A stretch of DNA of 5,469 bases from JBEGTT01 sp041179245 (GCA_041179245.1 JBEGTT010000099.1:1-5469), one strand, 5' to 3'. Positions 1 through 5,469 are shown, counted from the stretch's first letter. The notes: generated by a model from the letters alone, not told the origin. A program made the numbers and translations.

Positions 1-391
1 AGACTTTTTCGAGGAATTTTTCACGACCTAAGTCGTGGCGCGAAATGCCCTGCGCGTCGAGCTGGCGTTCGACGACGATCTGCGTCGCGATGCCGGCGTG
101 GTCGGTGCCCGGCTGCCACAAGGTGTTGTGGCCACGCATCCGGTAGTAACGGGTCAGCGCATCCATGATCGTCTGGTTGAAGCCGTGGCCCATGTGCAGC
201 GTGCCGGTGACGTTCGGCGGCGGCAGCAGGATGCAGAAATTATCCGTCTTGCTGGCGTCTACGCCCGCATCGAAATAGCCGGATTGTTCCCAGTGGGGAT
301 ACCAGCGTTTTTCAATGTCGGCAGGCTCGTAAGCCTTCGCGAGTTCAGTGGTTAGGGGAGAGGTGTTTTTAGCGGGTAAGCCGGTTTCCAT
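1..391 (-). CDS. valS: Valyl-tRNA synthetase, N-terminal part (gene runs off the left edge)
   Basis: ValRS is the cytoplasmic class I synthetase that charges tRNA-Val with valine and edits misactivated threonine. Only the first 130 codons are present, against a family length of about 900-950 residues. The N-terminal region (residues 20-53, Y-E-P-A-D-I-E then W-Y-P-H-W) leads into the catalytic Rossmann fold. Residues 57-63 (PPPNVTG) precede the class I HIGH signature, here H66-M-G-H69 (185-196). G95-T-D-H-A-G-I-A-T-Q104 is another ValRS/IleRS/LeuRS core motif. The ATG at 391 is the only plausible start. It has just a weak Shine-Dalgarno match (GGA about 6 nt upstream) and lies 24 nt after the waaA stop, so cotranscription with waaC-waaA is likely. 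Codons 54-115 are strikingly GC-rich at third positions compared with both flanks. The leading residues (about 1-19) are a short extension relative to E. coli ValRS as I remember it. Family assignment is very secure. Confidence 0.97.
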   Translation of the reverse strand, partial: METGLPAKNTSPLTTELAKAYEPADIEKRWYPHWEQSGYFDAGVDASKTDNFCILLPPPNVTGTLHMGHGFNQTIMDALTRYYRMRGHNTLWQPGTDHAGIATQIVVERQLDAQGISRHDLGREKFLEKV

Positions 392-415
392 AACGCGTCC
401 GGTAAGTGTCAGAGT

Positions 416-1732
416 TCAGTGAAGGGGCGGGATTATACCGGCGATGGTTGCCAGAATCCGCTGGGTTGCACCTTGATGTTGTGCAGTGAATTTTTCAGCC
501 GCCGAGCGCATGGTGGCTTGTTGCTCAGGTTGGGTCCAAAAACTTAATAACGTGGGCGCAATGGCGGAGGTATCAGCCAGTCGAATCGCTGCGTTGGCGG
601 CAATCGCGTCTGCTGTGGCTTGGGTAAAGTTAAAGGTATGTGGACCGACGACGACGGGGCATCCACACGCGGCAGCTTCAATCAGATTTTGCCCACCTAA
701 AGGCTGCCAAGAACCACCGATGATGGCGATATCGGACGCCGCATAATAGGCTGCCATTTCCCCCATGCTATCGCCAAGCCAGACTTGAGTATCCGTCGCA
801 GGAAGTTGCTGGCTACGATGCGCCACCTTCAACCCGCTTTCTGTTGCCAAAGCTGCCACCGCTGCAAAACGTTGTGGATGCCGAGGAACCAGAATACAGA
901 GTGCGTCAGGTCGCTGAGCCAAAATAGCGCGGTGCTCTGCGAGCAGGTCAGCTTCTTCACCTTCGCGCGTGCTCGCCGCGAGCCAGACGGGGCGCGAACG
1001 TAACCCGCAACTAAGCCCAATTTGCTTGAGCCATTCCTTACCCAAGGCCAGCTTTTCCGGGGCAGGGGTGACGTCAAATTTTAGATTGCCACACACCGTT
1101 ACATTCGGCGCCCCCGATGCGCGCAAACGACTAGCATCCGCCTCAGTTTGTGCGGCGACACACATCAGTTTCTGAAAGGCGGGTTCGGTCAGCGCCGAAA
1201 ACCGTTGATACCCCCGCGCTGACCGTTCAGATAAACGGGCGTTAACCAAAGCGACAGGAATCTTTCCTTGGCTACAACTCGCCATGAGATTGGGCCAAAG
1301 TTCAGTTTCCATCAGCAAACCCAACTGGGGCTGAAAATGTCGGAGAAAGCGGGAAACCGCACCCGGGTAGTCATAGGGTAAATAGGCTTGAAATACCCGG
1401 CCTGCGGTTTGAGTTCCGGGGCCAAAACATTGGAGTCCCGCTGCTCGTCCAGTAGGGGTCATCCCTGTGAGCAAAATATCGTAGTCCGGGTACGTTTTCT
1501 GCAGTGCCAGAATCAGCGGTTCGGCTGCACGGGTTTCACCGACGGAAACTGCATGAACCCAAATTAGTGGCTTACTTGCTGACTTGGTGGGATAAAAACC
1601 CCAGCGTTCCCAGCGGTATTCACCGTAAGCCGGCTGTTTTCGGGTACGCAGAATTAAGCGCAACCAAACCAGAGGAACAGCCAAATAAAGCACAAGGCAA
1701 TATAGCCAACGAGCCAAAACCATGTTCACCAT
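416..1732 (-). CDS. waaA: 3-deoxy-D-manno-octulosonic acid (Kdo) transferase
   Basis: WaaA (KdtA) moves Kdo from CMP-Kdo to the tetraacylated lipid A precursor at the cytoplasmic face of the inner membrane, the first step of the lipopolysaccharide core. Length is 438 residues; E. coli has about 425. Residues 9-28 form a hydrophobic N-terminal anchor. The N-terminal GT-B domain carries W41-E-R-W-G-F46, whose Glu42 matches the family's catalytic base, then H60-A-V-S-V-G-E66 and M91-T-P-T-G95. E142-T-E-L-W-P-N148 and N164-A-R-L-S168 follow. The C-terminal CMP-Kdo domain has S254-T-R-E-G-E259, P283-R-H-P286, G320-D-S-M-G-E325, G346-G-Q-N-L-I-E352 and P364-H-T-F-N-F369. A stretch near residues 104-115 is about six residues longer than in E. 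coli. The start overlaps the waaC stop by 7 nt; a second ATG (Met4, at 1723) lies 10 nt from a GGGGG tract (1734-1738) and may be the real start. Whether it adds one or two Kdo residues cannot be told from sequence. Confidence 0.95.
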   Translation of the reverse strand: MVNMVLARWLYCLVLYLAVPLVWLRLILRTRKQPAYGEYRWERWGFYPTKSASKPLIWVHAVSVGETRAAEPLILALQKTYPDYDILLTGMTPTGRAAGLQCFGPGTQTAGRVFQAYLPYDYPGAVSRFLRHFQPQLGLLMETELWPNLMASCSQGKIPVALVNARLSERSARGYQRFSALTEPAFQKLMCVAAQTEADASRLRASGAPNVTVCGNLKFDVTPAPEKLALGKEWLKQIGLSCGLRSRPVWLAASTREGEEADLLAEHRAILAQRPDALCILVPRHPQRFAAVAALATESGLKVAHRSQQLPATDTQVWLGDSMGEMAAYYAASDIAIIGGSWQPLGGQNLIEAAACGCPVVVGPHTFNFTQATADAIAANAAIRLADTSAIAPTLLSFWTQPEQQATMRSAAEKFTAQHQGATQRILATIAGIIPPLH

Positions 1733-2694
1733 GCCCCCAAGGCTTGGCCGGTTTGGATCACGTTGTCGACCGTAGGCACGGTGTCTTTTCCACCCAGATT
1801 ACGAAATCTTCCATTTCCAACCCCTCCCAACACGCCCGTCAGTCCGGGGTCGGTGGCGGTATAAAGGGCAATAGTGGTTTTTCCAAGGGCCGCAGCAAGA
1901 TGAGAAAGCCCTGTATCAACACCCACCACTGCTTGCGCACCAGCCAGTAGCCCAGCCAGTTCAGCGATATTTAACCGGGGTGCCGCAATGGCATTAGGAA
2001 TAGCGGCTGCAATGCGTTGGGCACGCATTAGTTCACGATCACTGCCACCGGGAAGTATGGCCAGCAAACCGGCTTGTTGAAGTTGTTGCCCAAGCCTTAT
2101 CCAGTGATCTTCCGGCCACAATTTGTCATCCCGGCTGGTGGCGGTGAGTAAGACAACGTAGGGCAGATCAACGGGCAACCAATCGGCAGAAAAATAGGAG
2201 GCCGAAATACCGTAATTTAGTTCGGGGGTAATCGAGTAACCGAGCGTGGCAGCCGCAAGGCGACGGTTGCGTTCAATCGCGTGCAACGTTTTAGGCACAA
2301 AAAACTGGGCATCATAGGCACGAGCTGCCATCGGCTCACGGGCGGCATCGGCACTGTAACCCGCTCGTTTTCCCTTCGCCATCCACGTGATGAGTGCACT
2401 TTTGACCAAGCCCTGTGTATCAATAACCCAATCGTACTGATGCGCTTTTAGTTGCTGCCGGAAGTTGCCAATTTCTCGCCATGTGCTTTGGCTCAACAAA
2501 CTTTTCCGCCAACGGCGAAAAGCAACGGGAATGACCTGACCGACACCGGAATGCAACTTGGGGATATCGGCAAATCCTTCCTCAACACACCAATCGATCG
2601 TGGCAGAAGGCAGATGCTGGCGAATATCACTCACCACGGGCAAGTTATGAATGACATCACCCAACGAGGAGGTTTTGACCAGCAGAATGTGCAT
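1726..2694 (-). CDS. waaC: Lipopolysaccharide heptosyltransferase I
   Basis: WaaC (RfaC) is a GT-B, family 9 glycosyltransferase that adds the first L-glycero-D-manno-heptose from the ADP-heptose donor to Kdo of the inner core, acting at the cytoplasmic face of the inner membrane. At 322 residues it has the family's usual length. The N-terminus M-H-I-L-L-V-K-T-S-S-L-G-D13-V-I-H has the conserved acceptor-side Asp13. D92-T-Q-G-L-V-K98 is a further family motif. R188-D-D-K191-L-W-P194 carries the lysine matching the nucleotide-phosphate-contacting Lys of E. coli WaaC, and G258-V-D260-T-G-L-S-H-L-A267 is the ADP-heptose-binding signature. T281-D-P-G-L-T-G287 favours heptosyltransferase I over WaaF or WaaQ. 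It is the first gene of the probable waaC-waaA-valS operon, and its stop overlaps the start of waaA. The ATG at 2694 is the only reasonable start; its Shine-Dalgarno is weak, with AAAAGGG lying rather far upstream. A perfect TATAAT lies 33 nt upstream. Confidence 0.94.
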   Translation of the reverse strand: MHILLVKTSSLGDVIHNLPVVSDIRQHLPSATIDWCVEEGFADIPKLHSGVGQVIPVAFRRWRKSLLSQSTWREIGNFRQQLKAHQYDWVIDTQGLVKSALITWMAKGKRAGYSADAAREPMAARAYDAQFFVPKTLHAIERNRRLAAATLGYSITPELNYGISASYFSADWLPVDLPYVVLLTATSRDDKLWPEDHWIRLGQQLQQAGLLAILPGGSDRELMRAQRIAAAIPNAIAAPRLNIAELAGLLAGAQAVVGVDTGLSHLAAALGKTTIALYTATDPGLTGVLGGVGNGRFRNLGGKDTVPTVDNVIQTGQALGAW

Positions 2695-2703
2695 CAGCTT
2701 AGA

Positions 2704-2732
2704 ATGACAACCCTTTTAAAGCGCAAGATTAT
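2704..2732 (+). promoter_or_regulatory. Possible promoter for the WaaE-like glycosyltransferase gene
   Basis: ATGACA (2704-2709, 5/6 to the sigma70 -35 consensus) is followed after 17 nt by GATTAT (2727-2732, 4/6 to the -10). The predicted start of transcription, near 2739-2740, falls on or just before the GTG start codon at 2741, so the transcript would be leaderless or nearly so. The match is modest, and an upstream promoter inside waaC cannot be excluded. Confidence 0.35.
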
Positions 2733-2758
2733 AAAAGACGGTGAATACTTCCACTGAA
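2728..2758 (-). promoter_or_regulatory. Possible promoter of the waaC-waaA-valS operon
   Basis: Read on the minus strand, 2733-2728 is a perfect TATAAT. The best -35 candidate is poor: TTCAGT at 2758-2753, 19 nt away and 3/6 to consensus. Initiation would fall near 2721, giving a leader of about 27 nt before the waaC ATG. This -10 shares its bases with the proposed plus-strand -10, so the two divergent promoters would compete. Confidence 0.45.
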
Positions 2759-3517
2759 AAAACCACGAACCCTGTATCCGTGGTGCTAATAACACTTAAT
2801 GCAGCGCGCCAGCTTGAAGCTTGCCTCGCCAGTGTATCTACTTTCGCAGATGAGATTGTGCTGGTGGACTCCGGCAGCACTGACAACACCACTGAAATAG
2901 CAGAACAATTTGGCGCCAAAGTCATTCAGCAAAGATGGTTGGGATTTGGTGCTCAGAAGCAATTTGCCGTTGAACAAGCTAGGAATGATTGGGTGCTTTG
3001 CCTAGATGCTGACGAGAGGGTTAGTGGTAATTTGCAAGCTAGCATCATTCAATTACTCGCGACCCAACCTTCTCATCTGGCTTATCGCTTCCCCCGCTGT
3101 AATAAATTTCTGGGCCGATATTTACGGCATGGAGAAGGTTATCCTGACTGGAGTCTGCGTCTGTTTAATCGTCGTTTTGCCCACTGGTCAGATGATGAAG
3201 TTCACGAAAAAGTATTGGTGAATGGCGCGGTTGGTCAGCTATCGGGTGATCTGCTACATGATTCGGCAGAAACCATCGATAGTTATTTATCTAAACAGAA
3301 TCGATACACATCCCTCGCTGCAGAAGAAGCCTTAGCAAAAGGGAAAAAAGCCACTGCAATCCAACTGCTGCTAAGCCCAGCAGTACGGTTTTTCAAGTTT
3401 TATTTTCTTCGTCAGGGATTCCGCGATGGCATCCCGGGCTTGGTACATATCCTCATCGGCTGTTTCAACAGCTTCTGCAAATACGCCAAGATGCTCGAAA
3501 AGCAACGCACAGAATAA
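2741..3517 (+). CDS. waaE: Family 2 glycosyltransferase, WaaE/LgtF type (LPS core glucosyltransferase)
   Basis: This GT-A, family 2 glycosyltransferase of 258 residues resembles WaaE/KdtX and LgtF, which transfer a hexose (usually beta-1,4-glucose from UDP-glucose) to the first heptose of the LPS inner core at the cytoplasmic membrane face. The nucleotide-sugar fold begins at V12-S-V-V-L-I-T-L-N20. E38-I-V-L-V-D-S-G-S-T-D48 is the GT2 signature, and L88-D89-A-D91-E-R-V is the metal-binding DXD motif. G68-F-G-A-Q-K73, D136-W-S-L-R-L-F-N143 and H155-E-K-V158 are typical of this subfamily. The C-terminal part (about 214-250: F-F-K-F-Y-F-L-R, G-F-R-D-G-I-P-G-L) is amphipathic and probably membrane-associated. 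The start is GTG; an in-frame TAA (2732-2734) lies just upstream, and later GTG codons cut into the first strand. No good Shine-Dalgarno is visible. Adjacent waaC makes the presumed acceptor. Class and core role are firm, whereas the exact sugar and linkage are inferred. Confidence 0.87.
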   Translation: MNTSTEKTTNPVSVVLITLNAARQLEACLASVSTFADEIVLVDSGSTDNTTEIAEQFGAKVIQQRWLGFGAQKQFAVEQARNDWVLCLDADERVSGNLQASIIQLLATQPSHLAYRFPRCNKFLGRYLRHGEGYPDWSLRLFNRRFAHWSDDEVHEKVLVNGAVGQLSGDLLHDSAETIDSYLSKQNRYTSLAAEEALAKGKKATAIQLLLSPAVRFFKFYFLRQGFRDGIPGLVHILIGCFNSFCKYAKMLEKQRTE

Positions 3518-3550
3518 TCGCTCTCCCGCACATTCTGGCTTGCTTTTTTT
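3498..3550 (+). terminator. Probable intrinsic terminator of the WaaE-like gene, overlapping its 3' end
   Basis: AAAAGCAA (3498-3505) pairs with TTGCTTTT (3540-3547), GC (3507-3508) with GC (3538-3539), and CAGAAT (3510-3515) with ATTCTG (3532-3537). This gives 16 base pairs with single-base bulges at 3506 and 3509 and a 16-nt loop. A run of seven T (3544-3550) closes it. The left arm lies in the last codons and reaches the TAA stop. The large loop and bulges make it less certain than the terminator at 3669. Confidence 0.5.
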
Positions 3551-3567
3551 GATTGCCTACCTATAAT
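3540..3567 (+). promoter_or_regulatory. Promoter of tRNA-Val (stable-RNA type)
   Basis: A perfect TATAAT (3562-3567) lies 16 nt after TTGCTT (3540-3545, 3/6 to the -35 consensus). Initiation is expected near 3574, leaving a leader of about 8 nt before the mature tRNA. The bases right after the -10 are GCGCGC (3568-3573). Such a GC-rich discriminator is known from tRNA and rRNA promoters under stringent (ppGpp/DksA) control, so growth-rate control is a reasonable inference. The -35 sits in the distal arm of the preceding terminator. Confidence 0.72.
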
Positions 3568-3581
3568 GCGCGCTTCGCATT

Positions 3582-3658
3582 AGGCGGTTAGCTCAGCTGG
3601 TTAGAGCGCCACGTTGACATCGTGGAGGTCGCTGGTTCGATTCCAGTATCGCCTACCA
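3582..3658 (+). tRNA. tRNA-Val (anticodon GAC)
   Basis: The gene is 77 nt long with CCA encoded (3656-3658). Acceptor arms AGGCGGT (3582-3588) and ATCGCCT (3648-3654) pair over 7 bp with one G-U. The D stem is GCTC/GAGC (3591-3594, 3604-3607). The anticodon stem CCACG/CGTGG (3609-3613, 3621-3625) encloses the loop TTGACAT with anticodon GAC at 3616-3618, which reads GUC and GUU. The T arm GCTGG-TTCGATT-CCAGT (3631-3647) is standard. A73 (3655) and anticodon bases A35 and C36 fit valine identity. It lies just ahead of thrS, an order familiar in Betaproteobacteria, and it is a substrate of the ValRS encoded at the left edge. Confidence 0.99.
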
Positions 3659-3665
3659 AAGACAG

Positions 3666-3671
3666 TATAAA
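3666..3671 (+). promoter_or_regulatory. Tentative -10 element for thrS
   Basis: TATAAA (5/6 to the -10 consensus) lies between the tRNA and the terminator. Initiation about 7 nt downstream (near 3678) would fall inside the left arm of the terminator hairpin, so the transcript could not form the full stem and would carry a leader of about 44 nt to thrS. No convincing -35 lies 15-19 nt upstream (that region is the tRNA T arm and acceptor), and there is no extended -10 TG, so this is weak. Confidence 0.25.
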
Positions 3672-3706
3672 AAAGCCCAATGAACTCAACTCATTGGGCT
3701 TTTTTG
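3669..3706 (+). terminator. Intrinsic terminator after tRNA-Val
   Basis: This is a perfect inverted repeat: 3669-3683 pairs with 3691-3705 over 15 bp, including a core GCCCAATGA/TCATTGGGC and an outer six A-T pairs. The loop is seven bases (ACTCAAC, 3684-3690), followed by the T run 3700-3705. It begins 11 nt after the tRNA CCA end and finishes only a few bases before the thrS ribosome binding site. It should end the tRNA-Val transcript. The A-rich left flank means it could also work in the reverse direction. The loop does not resemble a threonine anticodon (no GGU, UGU or CGU), so nothing here suggests E. coli-type ThrRS operator mimicry. Confidence 0.93.
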
Positions 3707-3721
3707 CTTGAGGAAATTGAT

Positions 3722-5469
3722 ATGCCAGTTATTACCTTACCTGATGGTTCTCAACGGGAATTTGCAAACCCTGTCACGGTCGCTGAAGTTGCAGCCAGCA
3801 TTGGTGCCGGACTTGCTCGTGTGGCACTCGGCGGAAAAGTAAATGGCACACTGGTTGACACCTCCCACACCATTTCTAGTGACGTGCAGCTGGCGATCAT
3901 CACCGACAAAGACGCAGAAGGCCTTGAGCTGATTCGTCACTCCACAGCTCATTTGCTAGCTTATGCCGTCAAAGAACTGTTTCCTGATGCACAGGTCACC
4001 ATTGGCCCAGTCATTGAAAACGGCTTTTATTACGATTTCGCCTACAAACGCCCTTTTACGCCAGATGATCTGGTGACCATCGAAAAGCGCATGGCTGAAT
4101 TGGTCAAGCAAGACATCCCGATTACGCGTGAAGAATGGTCACGCAACGACGCGGTTGTGTTCTTTAAAGAACAAGGCGAAAGCTACAAGGCTGAGCTAAT
4201 TTCCGCCATTCCTGAGGATCAAACGATTTCTTTGTACCGCGAAGGCAATTTCATCGACCTGTGCCGCGGCCCTCACGTTCCTTCCACTGGCAAATTAAAA
4301 GTCTTCAAGTTGATGAAAGTTGCCGGCGCTTACTGGCGCGGCGATTCCAAAAACGAAATGCTGCAACGCATTTACGGCACCGCTTGGGCAAAAAAGGAAG
4401 ACCAGCAGGCTTACCTGACCATGCTGGAAGAAGCTGAAAAACGCGATCACCGAAAGCTCGGCAAACACCTCGATCTATTCCACATGCAGGAAGAAGCCCC
4501 AGGCTTGGTGTTTTGGCACCCCAAGGGCTGGGCAATATGGCAAGAAATCGAACAGTACATGCGCAAGGTATACCGCGATAACGGCTATCAGGAGATCCGC
4601 TGTCCACAAATATTGGACAAATCTCTGTGGGAAAAATCCGGTCATTGGGAACACTATCAGAGCAACATGTTCACCACTTCGTCAGAGAACCGCGATTACG
4701 CCGTCAAGCCAATGAATTGCCCGGGCCATGTGCAAGTCTTTAATTCTGACCTGCGCTCTTACCGCGAATTGCCTGTCCGTTATGGCGAATTTGGCTCATG
4801 CCACCGCAACGAACCTACTGGCGCTTTGCATGGCTTGATGCGCGTCCGCGGTTTTGTGCAAGATGATGGCCACATTTTCTGTACTGAAGAACAGATTGAA
4901 TCGGAAGTCACCGCCTTCAATTCTCTGGTAAAAAAAGTCTACGCTGACTTCGGCTTCACCGATATTGCGGTGAAATTAGCGCTACGGCCTGATAGTCGGG
5001 TTGGCTCTGATGAAGTCTGGGATAAAGCGGAAGATTCCCTACGCAAAGGGCTAACAGCTTCTGGTTTGGAATGGACAGAGCTACCTGGAGAAGGTGCTTT
5101 CTACGGACCAAAAATTGAATTTCATATCAAGGATGCCATTGGTCGCTCTTGGCAGTGCGGGACCATCCAGGTCGACTTCTCGATGCCTGGCCGACTGGGT
5201 GCCGAATATGTTGCCGGTGACGACACGCGCAAAGTTCCCGTGATGCTTCATCGTGCCATTCTGGGTTCACTGGAACGTTTCATCGGAATCCTGATTGAAA
5301 ACCACGCTGGCGCGCTCCCGCTGTGGCTAGCCCCCGTCCAGATCATGGTAATGAGCATCTCTGAAAAACACGTTGATTACGCCGAAAGTGTCTGCAAAAC
5401 CCTGTTGGAACAAGGGTTCCGTGCAGAACCAGATTTGCGCAACGAGAAAATAACCTATAAAATCCGCGA
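3722..5469 (+). CDS. thrS: Threonyl-tRNA synthetase (C-terminus beyond the right edge)
   Basis: ThrRS is a class II, zinc-dependent cytoplasmic synthetase that charges tRNA-Thr and removes mischarged serine. The window has 582 codons; the family is about 635-640 long, so only the end of the anticodon-binding domain is missing. Order: TGS domain (about 1-61); editing domain with H73-S-T-A-H77 and C181-R-G-P-H185; catalytic core from about 245. Zinc ligands are C333 (N-C-P-G-H), H384 (D-D-G-H) and H510 (L-H-R), each one residue before its E. coli counterpart. Motif 2 has R362 (C-H-R-N-E), and motif 3 lies around 510-528. The anticodon domain starts near 535. All editing and active-site residues are present. 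The ATG at 3722 follows GAGGAA (3710-3715) with good spacing. In many proteobacteria infC, rpmI, rplT and pheST follow, which I would expect past the right edge. A strong terminator immediately upstream makes its source of transcription unclear. Confidence 0.99.
   Translation, partial: MPVITLPDGSQREFANPVTVAEVAASIGAGLARVALGGKVNGTLVDTSHTISSDVQLAIITDKDAEGLELIRHSTAHLLAYAVKELFPDAQVTIGPVIENGFYYDFAYKRPFTPDDLVTIEKRMAELVKQDIPITREEWSRNDAVVFFKEQGESYKAELISAIPEDQTISLYREGNFIDLCRGPHVPSTGKLKVFKLMKVAGAYWRGDSKNEMLQRIYGTAWAKKEDQQAYLTMLEEAEKRDHRKLGKHLDLFHMQEEAPGLVFWHPKGWAIWQEIEQYMRKVYRDNGYQEIRCPQILDKSLWEKSGHWEHYQSNMFTTSSENRDYAVKPMNCPGHVQVFNSDLRSYRELPVRYGEFGSCHRNEPTGALHGLMRVRGFVQDDGHIFCTEEQIESEVTAFNSLVKKVYADFGFTDIAVKLALRPDSRVGSDEVWDKAEDSLRKGLTASGLEWTELPGEGAFYGPKIEFHIKDAIGRSWQCGTIQVDFSMPGRLGAEYVAGDDTRKVPVMLHRAILGSLERFIGILIENHAGALPLWLAPVQIMVMSISEKHVDYAESVCKTLLEQGFRAEPDLRNEKITYKIR

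Noticed and set aside
35..355. Plus-strand open frame of 106 codons
   Set aside because: It is antisense to valS, whose class I synthetase motifs are unmistakable. The frame is a by-product of GC-rich codons and has no recognisable domain.
1504..1950. Plus-strand open frame of 148 codons spanning the waaA-waaC junction
   Set aside because: It lies opposite two well-supported genes, shows low-complexity non-domain sequence and has no convincing promoter or ribosome binding site.
3614..3619. Perfect TTGACA -35 consensus inside the tRNA
   Set aside because: It is the anticodon loop plus neighbouring base of tRNA-Val(GAC). The best -10 at 17 nt (TCGATT, 3637-3642) is only 3/6, so it is most likely coincidence.
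3582..3658. tRNA-Val as an integration site for a mobile element
   Set aside because: The tRNA is followed directly by its terminator and thrS, with no repeated tRNA 3' end, integrase or foreign DNA in the window.
3669..3722. ThrRS autoregulatory operator or T-box ahead of thrS
   Set aside because: The only structure in the leader is a simple terminator hairpin whose loop (ACTCAAC) does not match a threonine anticodon. There is no T-box consensus, and T-boxes are not expected in this lineage.
3737..4607. Minus-strand open frames at 3737-3952 and 4305-4607
   Set aside because: Both are antisense to thrS, whose editing and catalytic motifs are intact throughout. The frames show no family features.
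1..5469. CRISPR array, insertion sequence, phage or defence genes, or a frameshifted gene
   Set aside because: I saw no regularly spaced repeats, no terminal inverted repeats with a transposase, and no unexplained coding sequence. All six genes belong to housekeeping or LPS-core families with intact motifs.

Overview
The window is a piece of a conventional Gram-negative chromosome, most likely from a betaproteobacterium, possibly of the Neisseriales. This rests on the ValRS, WaaA, WaaC, ThrRS and glycosyltransferase sequences, on a tRNA-Val(GAC) gene directly ahead of thrS (an arrangement I associate with Betaproteobacteria), and on moderate GC content (roughly 50-55% outside valS). The lineage is inferred from memory of these families, not from a search.

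Layout. The left half is read on the minus strand as an apparent three-gene operon, waaC (2694-1726), waaA (1732-416) and valS (391 to beyond the left edge). waaC and waaA overlap by 7 bases, and 24 bases separate waaA from valS. A 46-bp gap with overlapping promoter-like elements separates waaC from a divergent, plus-strand family 2 glycosyltransferase of the WaaE/LgtF type (2741-3517). A probable intrinsic terminator overlaps the end of that gene. It is followed by a stable-RNA-type promoter, tRNA-Val(GAC) (3582-3658), a very clear intrinsic terminator (3669-3706), and thrS (3722 to beyond the right edge).

Function. WaaA, WaaC and the WaaE-like enzyme would catalyse three successive additions in lipopolysaccharide inner-core assembly: Kdo onto lipid A precursor, the first heptose onto Kdo, and probably a hexose onto that heptose. 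The other genes serve translation: valyl-tRNA synthetase, a valine tRNA that is its substrate, and threonyl-tRNA synthetase. All catalytic motifs I could check are intact, and I see no frameshift.

I found no evidence of a new biological system, mobile element, CRISPR array or phage gene. The points worth a second look are local. They are a short block of very GC-rich codons inside valS that breaks with its flanks, a crowded divergent promoter with a possibly near-leaderless GTG start, and thrS placed directly behind a strong terminator with almost no room for a promoter. There is no gene-free stretch longer than 300 bases; the longest is about 200 bases (3518-3721), which contains the tRNA, its promoter and the terminator.
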